This document shows, in pieces, positions 7,685-12,695 of a stretch of DNA of 12,695 nucleotides; the stretch's first letter is position 1; each line of letters opens with the position of its first letter. The notes beneath the pieces are model-generated. The model was not told the origin of the DNA. It made no database searches and saw nothing but the letters and a program-made list of their open reading frames with translations. This DNA comes from JALYXS01 sp051003795 (GTDB lineage Bacteria; Acidobacteriota; Terriglobia; Bryobacterales; Bryobacteraceae). Location: assembly GCA_051003795.1 (NCBI GenBank), contig JBPCKZ010000073.1, positions 1 to 12,695 on the forward strand, in the 5' to 3' direction. Both the position numbers and the translations under genes were made by a program.

Positions 7685-9100
7685 ATGACCCGACGAAAGC
7701 TGCTGTTTGACTCGTATCTCGGACTGGGCGGACTCGCGCTGATGGACCTGCTCTCGGCGGACTCGGCGCGGGCGGCGGACGCAAACCCCATGGCGCCCAA
7801 GCCGCCGCAACTGCCTTGCAGGGCGAAAAGCTGCATCTTCCTGTTCATGGAGGGCGGTGTCAGCCAGATGGACACGTTCGAATACAAGCCCGCGTTGTTG
7901 AAGTATGCGGGCCGGCAGATGCCGCCGGCGCGGCGCACCACCGGTGAACTGGCGACGTTTTCCGCCGCGCCGAACCGCGTGATTCCGCCGTACTGGGATT
8001 TCAAGCAACATGGCGAATCCGGACGCTGGATGTCGAGCCTGCTGCCGAACCTGGCCGCGCGCGTCGACGATATGGCTTTCATCCACGGGCTGAAAGTGGA
8101 TAACAATAATCACGGTCCGGCGGTCTACCACACGCTCACCGGCAACATGTTTCCCGGAAGCGCGTCGATCGGCGCGTGGCTGACGTATGGATTGGGCAGC
8201 GAAAATAAAGACCTGCCCGGATTCGTGGTGATGGGCGACCGGCGCGGCGCGACCATCGGCGGCGCGGGTGTTTGGGGCAACGGTTTTCTGCCGGCGGCGT
8301 ATCAAGGGACGCTGTTCCGCAATGGCGCCACGCCCATCGTGGACTTGAACCGGCGGCCGGACATGAGCGCCGCCCAGCAGCGTTCCGAACTCGATCTGCT
8401 TAAGTGGGTGAATGAAAAACACGCGGCGGAGCGCTCGAACGAAGGGGAGTTGGAGGCGCGCATCGCTTCCTATGAGCTGGCTTTCCGGATGCAAACGAAA
8501 GCGCCGGAGTTGGTGGACTTGGGTAAAGAGTCGGACGCGACGAAAAAACTGTACGGCTTGGACGACCCGGTAACGGAGCCATTCGGCCAGCAATGCCTGA
8601 TGGCGCGAAGAATGGTCGAGCGCGGCGTGCGCGTGGTGAAACTGCTGCACGGCTCGGGTGGAGATCGATGGGACGATCACGGCGCGATTCAAGAGCGCCT
8701 GCCGGTGCATTGCCACGAGGTCGATAAACCGATTGCGGGGCTGCTGGCCGATTTGAAATCGCGAGGTTTGCTGGATTCGACGCTGGTGGTGTGGGCGTCG
8801 GAGATGGGCCGGACGCCGTTCGACAATAATCTGACCACCGACAAACCCGGGCGCGACCACAATCAGTACGGATTGGTTGCATGGATGGCGGGCGGTGGCG
8901 CGAAACCCGGCGCGACTTTCGGCGAAACCGACGATTTTTCCGTGCGCGCGGCGGCCGAGGAGATCCCCATACGGGATTTCCACGCGACGCTGCTGCGGTT
9001 GATGGGACTCGATCAAAACCGCCTGACTTACTTGCACGCGGGAAGGTACAAGAAGCTGACCGATATCGGCGGCCGCGTGATTCAGGAAATCATCGCCTAG
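7685..9100 (+). CDS. DUF1501 protein, Tat-exported, alkaline phosphatase/sulfatase-like fold
   Basis: The gene encodes 471 residues. The N-terminus MTRRKLLFDSYLGLGGLAL has twin arginines at 3-4 followed by a hydrophobic stretch and a likely cleavage site near DSARAAD, so Tat export of a folded, possibly metal-loaded protein is expected. Family landmarks occur in order: IFLFMEGGVSQMDTF at 51-65, NNHGPAVYHTLTGN at 141-154, DRWDDHG at 327-333, VVWASEMGRTPF at 368-379, GRDHN at 389-393, and PIRDFHATLLRLMGLD at 428-443. The GGxSxxDT and GRDH elements fit the metal-binding scaffold of the alkaline phosphatase superfamily. DUF1501 proteins are usually annotated as sulfatase-like, but a substrate has not been shown to my knowledge. 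The position right behind the PSD1 gene is the standard two-gene unit, so both should share a transcript and act in the same extracytoplasmic process. Length and motifs look intact. Confidence 0.93.
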   Translation: MTRRKLLFDSYLGLGGLALMDLLSADSARAADANPMAPKPPQLPCRAKSCIFLFMEGGVSQMDTFEYKPALLKYAGRQMPPARRTTGELATFSAAPNRVIPPYWDFKQHGESGRWMSSLLPNLAARVDDMAFIHGLKVDNNNHGPAVYHTLTGNMFPGSASIGAWLTYGLGSENKDLPGFVVMGDRRGATIGGAGVWGNGFLPAAYQGTLFRNGATPIVDLNRRPDMSAAQQRSELDLLKWVNEKHAAERSNEGELEARIASYELAFRMQTKAPELVDLGKESDATKKLYGLDDPVTEPFGQQCLMARRMVERGVRVVKLLHGSGGDRWDDHGAIQERLPVHCHEVDKPIAGLLADLKSRGLLDSTLVVWASEMGRTPFDNNLTTDKPGRDHNQYGLVAWMAGGGAKPGATFGETDDFSVRAAAEEIPIRDFHATLLRLMGLDQNRLTYLHAGRYKKLTDIGGRVIQEIIA

Positions 9101-9116
9101 CAACCCATCGCGCCCA

Positions 9117-9152
9117 ACGGCAACCGCTCCCTGACGGCCGCGGCTCCGTAAC
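9117..9152. repeat. Copy of a GC-rich interspersed repeat ('DGRGSV' element)
   Basis: The core CGCTCCCTGACGGCCGCGGC, followed by TCCGTAAC, lies between the DUF1501 and phospholipase genes. Read through in one frame it gives the peptide LPDGRGSV, which I recall as a frequent spurious peptide in acidobacterial and related genomes because this element is widely dispersed between genes. It contains short inverted pieces (ACGG...CCGT at 9134-9149) that could fold. Only one copy is visible in this window, so its repeat status rests on recall. Confidence 0.5.
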
Positions 9153-9163
9153 ATTGCCGCGCG

Positions 9164-10429
9164 ATGAGAACCAATCTTGTGCGATTCGCAACCTTGCTCT
9201 GTGCCTTGCTCTCCATGGCGATGTCCATGCCAAAGGGGTACGGCTATTCAGTCCTCACGCATGAAGCTATTATCGATACATTGTGGGAACCCGGCCCCAA
9301 GCGGCGGGGCTTCGAACAGGCGATTCTACGCAAATTCCCCCAAACCACGCCCGATCGGCTCCTCGAGGCGCACGCCTACGCTTACGGCGGTTCCATCATC
9401 CAGGATGTCGGTTACTATCCGTTCGGCAGCAAATTTTTTAGCGACCTGGCGCACTACGTGCGAAGCGGAGATTTTGTCGAAGCGCTTTTGTCGGAAGCCG
9501 GGACGCCGGACGAATATGCCTTCGCTCTAGGCGCGCTGGCGCACTACGGGGCGGATAACGACGGCCACCCGATCGCAATCAACAGGGCGGTGCCGATGCT
9601 TTACCCGAAACTGCGCGAGAAATATGGCGATGTCGTGACTTACGCCGAGAACCCCACGGACCATATCCGAACCGAATTCGGATTCGACGTCTTGCAAATC
9701 GCGCGCGGCAGCTACGCGCCGAAGGCGTACCACGACTTTATCGGTTTCAAGGTTTCGAAACCGCTGATGGAAAGAGCTTTCGAGAAGACATACGGCCTGC
9801 ACTTGAAGGACGTGTTCGGCGCTCTGGATCTGGCGCTCGGGACATACCGGCACGCGGTAAGCCAACTAATCCCGGAGTTCACCAAGGCCGCCTGGGCGGC
9901 GAAGAAGGACGAAATCGTGAAGGCGGACCCGGGCGCCACGCGCCGGAAATTCCGGTATACGCTTTCGCGCTCCAGCTATGAGAAGGAGTGGGGAAGGTCC
10001 TATGAAAAACCGGGAATCGGCGCGCGGATTATCGCGTTTTTGTTCAGGATTATTCCGAAAGTGGGTCCGTTCCGGTCGCTTGGATTCAAGTTGCCGACGC
10101 AGCCGGCCGAGCTGCTATTCCAGAAAAGTTTCGAGGCGACGGTGGACAACACGCGGCAAAACCTCGAACGACTGGAGAATGGAACGCTGAAGCTGCCCGA
10201 TCTCGATTTCGATACAGGCAAGCCGGCGCGCTTTGGAGAGTATTCCCTCGCGGATCAAACTTACGCCAAACTTCTGGATAAGATCGCGGCGAGGAAGAAC
10301 GAACCGATCGCGCCTGAACTCCGGGCCAACATACTCAAATTTTACGAAGGCGCGCGATTGAGCGATCCTACGACGCAGTCGGAACTGGACGCGCTGAGAG
10401 CCCAGGATACCGTTTCCGGCAAAAAGTAA
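9164..10429 (+). CDS. Exported zinc-dependent phospholipase C / S1-P1 nuclease-fold protein
   Basis: The gene encodes 421 residues. The N-terminus MRTNLVRFATLLCALLSMAM is a signal peptide; the mature protein probably starts near PKGYGYS. Conserved features fit the zinc-dependent phospholipase C family (PF00882-like): SVLTHEAIID with H33, GGSIIQDVGYYPFG with D81, DLAHYVR with H97, ALGALAHYGADNDGHP at 121-136 with H127, D131 and H135, and DHIRTEFGFD with H167 and E171. These His/Asp residues match the trinuclear zinc pattern of the fold. The C-terminal 200 residues are a helical, basic extension without motifs that I recognise. The reaction is presumably phosphodiester hydrolysis of phospholipids or similar substrates outside the cytoplasm. 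The start at 9164 lacks a Shine-Dalgarno. The gene lies 63 bases behind the DUF1501 gene, the gap being largely filled by the interspersed repeat, so independent transcription is likely. Its stop codon directly abuts the converging dnaJ remnant. Confidence 0.83.
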   Translation: MRTNLVRFATLLCALLSMAMSMPKGYGYSVLTHEAIIDTLWEPGPKRRGFEQAILRKFPQTTPDRLLEAHAYAYGGSIIQDVGYYPFGSKFFSDLAHYVRSGDFVEALLSEAGTPDEYAFALGALAHYGADNDGHPIAINRAVPMLYPKLREKYGDVVTYAENPTDHIRTEFGFDVLQIARGSYAPKAYHDFIGFKVSKPLMERAFEKTYGLHLKDVFGALDLALGTYRHAVSQLIPEFTKAAWAAKKDEIVKADPGATRRKFRYTLSRSSYEKEWGRSYEKPGIGARIIAFLFRIIPKVGPFRSLGFKLPTQPAELLFQKSFEATVDNTRQNLERLENGTLKLPDLDFDTGKPARFGEYSLADQTYAKLLDKIAARKNEPIAPELRANILKFYEGARLSDPTTQSELDALRAQDTVSGKK

Positions 10430-10910
10430 CTACATGAAGTAATCTTTACTTTCTCGAAAATGCCCTTTTCGCTCGGCTCGTTTTCGGCCGGCAGCGTGTC
10501 GTGCAATTGCTCAAACAGCTTGCGCTGTTCGCGCGTGAGCTTCGCCGGCGTTTTCACGGTGACGTGCACCACGATATCGCCGCGTCCGTGCCCGTTCACC
10601 ACCGCGATCCCTTGGCTGCGCATGCGGAACTGCGCGCCGCTTTGCGTTCCTTCCGGGATCTTCAACGCGTGCGGCTTTTCCAAAGTGGGCACGGAGATTT
10701 CGGCTCCCAAAGCGGCTTGCGCGATGTTGATCGGGATGGTGCAGTGCAAATCGTTTTCATGCCGTTCGAAGAACGGATGTTCTTTCACGGAAAGAAAAAC
10801 GTAAAGATCGCCGGGAGGTCCGCCATTTGCGCCGGGCTGGCCCTCTTGCGCTAGGCGAAGACGGTTGCCATCGGCGACACCCAGCGTAGCCGGTACCACG
10901 CGGACTCGGG
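10430..10910 (-). pseudogene. dnaJ: C-terminal remnant of dnaJ (J domain and zinc finger missing)
   Basis: Read on the minus strand, about 150 residues match the second C-terminal substrate-binding domain of the Hsp40 co-chaperone DnaJ. Segments are GVADGNRLRLAQEGQPG, GDLYVFLSVKEHPFFER, DLHCTIPINIAQAALG, KIPEGTQSGAQFRMRSQGI and GRGDIVVHVTVKTP. The J domain with HPD, the Gly/Phe region and the CxxCxGxG zinc fingers are all absent. Homology fades near 10905, where the preceding text has no DnaJ likeness and no start with a ribosome site. The likely PAGVADG has become PATLGVADG, which fits a six-base insertion near 10883. Close to the end, one base appears lost around 10444-10447: adding a G after GTAAAG restores KVKDYFM and a TAG at 10432-10430. 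Without it the frame reads on into the phospholipase gene. The gene is therefore a non-functional fragment. If transcribed it might still yield a partial domain, but this is unlikely. Confidence 0.82.
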
Positions 10911-10948
10911 CAGGCTCAGTCGAGGTTGCTTTGCGGCTTTCGAGCCGC

Positions 10949-11227
10949 GCCAAACGCGTCCCTCAGGGCGAGAAGGGCACGGCCGTATATTTAATCGATT
11001 CGCAGGGGCGCTATAATCCCGCTCCGGAATCCGTGACCGTTCCGTTCGACACCCTGCTTCAGCCCGGCGAATCGGTAACAGCCATCCGCCGGTTTGAAGT
11101 GCCCGGCGACTCCCGCGACCTGGGTTTGGTCTATACGCACGAGGGTGGATTCCCGATCGAGTTCTTCATCATCGGCGAGAATCGTTGGTTTCACGGCCCG
11201 CCCGTTGTCCGGCTGGATGAGATCCGG
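10949..11227 (+). pseudogene. C-terminal fragment of an exported Ig-like (DUF4352-like) domain protein
   Basis: The frame reads AKRVPQGEKGTAVYLIDSQG, then PFDTLLQPGESVTAIRRFEV, then DLGLVYTHEGGFPIEFFIIG, and ends around VVRLDEIR. This beta-rich pattern, with a PGES turn and an HEGGFP...FIIGE ending, matches as I recall the C-terminal half of small secreted proteins common in Acidobacteria. No signal peptide, start codon with ribosome site, or N-terminal half precedes it; instead the sequence runs into the dnaJ remnant in opposite orientation near 10905-10950. A natural stop after the RLD region is also missing, so the frame stays open into the next gene. The fragment is best read as one survivor of a rearranged divergent gene pair. 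The family assignment is tentative; the 5' truncation is better supported than the name. Confidence 0.45.
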
Positions 11228-11228
11228 G

Positions 11229-11258
11229 TTGTGAGCCGGGCAACTTATAGAATAAATA
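11229..11258 (+). promoter_or_regulatory. Candidate promoter before the TPR-repeat gene
   Basis: TTGTGA (11229-11234) and TAAATA (11253-11258) are 18 bases apart in the most AT-rich patch of the region (ACTTATAGAATAAATAAC). The position between the end of the beta-domain fragment and the next possible starts suits a promoter for the repeat protein. This rests on base composition and weak box matches only. Confidence 0.3.
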
Positions 11259-11275
11259 ACGTCGGACGGAAAACA

Positions 11276-12695
11276 ATGTATGGCTGGAGCAGAGCACAAT
11301 CGGGGTTGCGCTGGGCTGATGACAGCCCATCTGCCTGGCATTTTTCAGGGCTTATGGCCGCCGCTCTCGGCGGGGGTCTGTTGCCCGGCGTGAATCTTGG
11401 CTGGGAACATTTCGTCCACCATCCATTGTGGAAACCGGCCCAAGGTCCGCTCGCGAATGCGGTTGCCGCACTCGTCCTTATTCCGGCATTCTGGCTTTTA
11501 ACAAAACCATTCTCGCGCTCAGCCACCCGCCGTTTGTTGGGGAAAACACCCGAGGCAAAAGGAAACAGGCTTTCGATTTATGTCGCTCATTTCGGCGACA
11601 ACGAAATCAGCGCGACAGCTCGCGAAAGAGTTATCGCCTCTATCCGCAGTGAACTTGGCCCGGATCGCGTCGAGCTTCTTCCAGCGGGTATCCAGTTGAA
11701 TTTGACTCCGGGCGTGAGCGATGACTCGGCATGGGACGACGCGAGGAGTAAGGCCCGTTTGCTGCTTAAAAAAAAGCACGGTGACCTGCTGATTTGGGGA
11801 AAGGTCTACGCGCTGCCGGAAATGAGACCCCGCATCGAACTTAGGTTTGTGTCCGCCGAAAACGACCGTTCCAGAGCGGAACCGTTCGGCTTCACGGACA
11901 AAATGATGCTGGAAGCGGATTTCGGGGTGGAAATGGGAGCCGCGCTGGCCGCCGTTGCCAGTGCTTTGGCTGCCCCAGCCGTTAGAGATGCGGGCAAATA
12001 TACGGCACGGACTTTAGCGCCCATTGCGATTCGTCTTGCGCCCCTCACTCGCAACATTCCCGCGTCTATGCGGGGGGACGATCGCGCCTATCTGTTTTTT
12101 TCCTATGCATTGATCAAATCCGTAATCGGCGAGCAATCGGGCCAATCTGTGGACCTGGAGGAAGCGGTCGCGGCCTATCGCGACGCGCTGAAGGAATGGA
12201 CCCGCGAGCGGGTGCCGCTGGATTGGGCGATGGCGCAGAACAATCTCGGGAACGCTCTGTTGTGTTTGGGAGAGCGGGAAAGCGGAACGGAGAAGCTGGA
12301 GGAAGCGGTCGCGGCGTATCGCGAGGCGCTCAATGTATGGACGCGCGAGCGGGTGCCGCTGAATTGGGCGATGACGCAGAACAACCTCGGGAGCGCTCTG
12401 TTGAGTTTGGGAGAGAGGGAGAGCGGAACGGAGAAGCTGGAGGAAGCGATCGCGGCGTTTCGCGAGGCGCTGAAGGAAGGGACGCGCGAGCGGGTGCCTT
12501 TAGCTTGGGCGACGACGCAGAACAATCTTGGGAGCGCTCTGTCGAGTTTGGGAGAGCGGGAGAGCGGAACGGAGAAGCTGGAGGAAGCGGTCGCGGCGTA
12601 TCGCGAGGCGCTAAAGGAACGGACCCGCGAGCGGGTGCCGCTGGATTGGGCGATGACGCAGAACAATCTCGGGAGCGCTCTGTCGAGTTTGGGAG
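11276..12695 (+). CDS. Membrane-anchored protein with N-terminal alpha/beta domain and tandem TPR-like repeats (3' end beyond window)
   Basis: The gene encodes at least 473 residues, open to the right edge. A hydrophobic segment at about 57-77 (GPLANAVAALVLIPAFWLL) should anchor the protein, perhaps with a weaker one at 23-41. Residues about 98-200 form an alternating alpha/beta domain: RLSIYVAHFGDNEISATARE, then ARLLLKKKHGDLLIWGKVYA, then RIELRFVSA. The GDLLIWGKV strand recalls TolB-like N-terminal domains, but I would not name it firmly. A helical linker (about 208-293) leads to TPR-like repeats starting at L294. Such repeats usually mediate protein contacts, often in signalling or assembly proteins; no catalytic motif is seen before the edge. 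The start is unsettled. The ATG at 11276 has GGACGGA five bases upstream. The ATG at 11354 follows AGGG closely and would leave the hairpin at 11312 outside the gene. Third codon positions here are less GC-rich than in the PSD1-DUF1501 genes, hinting at a different history. Confidence 0.75.
   Translation, partial: MYGWSRAQSGLRWADDSPSAWHFSGLMAAALGGGLLPGVNLGWEHFVHHPLWKPAQGPLANAVAALVLIPAFWLLTKPFSRSATRRLLGKTPEAKGNRLSIYVAHFGDNEISATARERVIASIRSELGPDRVELLPAGIQLNLTPGVSDDSAWDDARSKARLLLKKKHGDLLIWGKVYALPEMRPRIELRFVSAENDRSRAEPFGFTDKMMLEADFGVEMGAALAAVASALAAPAVRDAGKYTARTLAPIAIRLAPLTRNIPASMRGDDRAYLFFSYALIKSVIGEQSGQSVDLEEAVAAYRDALKEWTRERVPLDWAMAQNNLGNALLCLGERESGTEKLEEAVAAYREALNVWTRERVPLNWAMTQNNLGSALLSLGERESGTEKLEEAIAAFREALKEGTRERVPLAWATTQNNLGSALSSLGERESGTEKLEEAVAAYREALKERTRERVPLDWAMTQNNLGSALSSLG
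11312..11329 (+). other. Perfect 7-bp hairpin followed by a T run
   Basis: TGGGCTG-ATGA-CAGCCCA forms a 7-bp stem with a 4-base loop, and TTTTT occurs 11 bases after it (11341-11345). The gap to the T run is too long for a standard intrinsic terminator, but the structure lies where one would end the upstream gene fragment, or in a 5' leader if the repeat protein starts at 11354. Confidence 0.35.
12155..12695 (+). repeat. Tandem 141-bp repeats encoding 47-residue TPR-like units
   Basis: Units start at 12155, 12296, 12437 and 12578, the last one cut by the edge; the period is exactly 141 bases. Each reads LEEAxAAxRxALKxxTRERV, then PLxWAxxQNNLGxAL, then LGERESGTEK. Most differences are single bases, and long stretches such as the one coding for GERESGTEKLEEA are almost identical between copies. 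Each unit looks like a degenerate TPR helix pair (AAYREAL and QNNLGSAL) with a longer loop. Confidence 0.92.

Noticed and set aside
7469..9154. Very long open frame (561 codons) on the minus strand opposite the DUF1501 gene
   Set aside because: It is a shadow of a GC-rich coding region. The plus strand carries all DUF1501 family motifs with a signal peptide and ribosome site, while the antisense translation is Arg/His-rich and without recognisable motifs.
8881..9264. Plus-strand frame of 127 codons bridging the DUF1501 end and the phospholipase start
   Set aside because: It is out of frame with both real genes; the DGRGSV peptide in it comes from translating the interspersed repeat.
11312..11345. 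Riboswitch or standard intrinsic terminator at the hairpin
   Set aside because: A single 7-bp stem with the T run 11 bases away matches no riboswitch class that I know and is poor for a terminator, so only the structure itself is reported.
11245..11526. Minus-strand small open frame (93 codons) around the hairpin
   Set aside because: No ribosome site, no motif, and it lies opposite the start of the TPR-protein frame.
12175..12666. Minus-strand repetitive frame (Ser/Arg-rich, repeating FSASRYAATASSSFSVPLS)
   Set aside because: It is the mirror of the 141-bp TPR repeats. The plus strand gives the known QNNLG-type unit and continues from a real upstream domain.
12155..12695. CRISPR-like array
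   Set aside because: Repeats are directly adjacent 141-bp coding units with no unique spacers.

Overview
The window is GC-rich bacterial DNA whose gene content points to Acidobacteriota, most likely a soil lineage near Candidatus Solibacter / Bryobacterales. The clues are a PSCyt1-DUF1549-DUF1553 protein paired with a DUF1501 protein (also common in Planctomycetes and Verrucomicrobia), a matrixin-like protease with its small partner gene, many-PAS hybrid kinases, and the GC-rich intergenic repeat that reads 'DGRGSV' when translated. This placement is inference from gene families; there is no rRNA or marker gene in the window.

Left part, minus strand (4849 down to 1). A DinB/YfiT (bacillithiol S-transferase-like) gene overlaps the start of an 873-residue soluble hybrid sensor kinase (four PAS domains, HisKA, HATPase, receiver). 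After a 71-base gap follow a 172-residue exported protein of unknown function and a secreted zinc metalloprotease (HELGHALGANH). The last two share a 4-base GTGA overlap, and the protease runs off the left edge.

Middle, plus strand (4941-10429). A two-gene unit starts here. It holds a 909-residue PSD1 protein with two CxxCH haem sites and, 14 bases downstream behind a good Shine-Dalgarno site, a Tat-exported DUF1501 protein of the alkaline phosphatase/sulfatase fold. This pair recurs in polymer-degrading bacteria. A copy of the GC-rich interspersed repeat separates it from an exported zinc-dependent phospholipase C-like protein.

Right part (10430-12695). Directly against the phospholipase stop codon lies the C-terminal remnant of a dnaJ gene on the minus strand, 5'-truncated and with a one-base frameshift before its tail. 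Facing away from it is the C-terminal piece of an exported Ig-like-domain protein on the plus strand, also without its 5' half. The two fragments meet head to head near 10905-10960, as expected if a deletion or rearrangement removed the shared promoter region and the front of both genes. Further right, in the same open frame, is a membrane-anchored protein with a cytoplasmic alpha/beta domain followed by almost identical 47-residue TPR-like repeats (141-bp period). It runs off the right edge.

No tRNA, rRNA, CRISPR array, transposase or phage gene is visible. The strongest leads for something new are the rearranged dnaJ junction and the uncharacterised domain plus tandem-repeat protein. I see no complete, convincing new multigene system.
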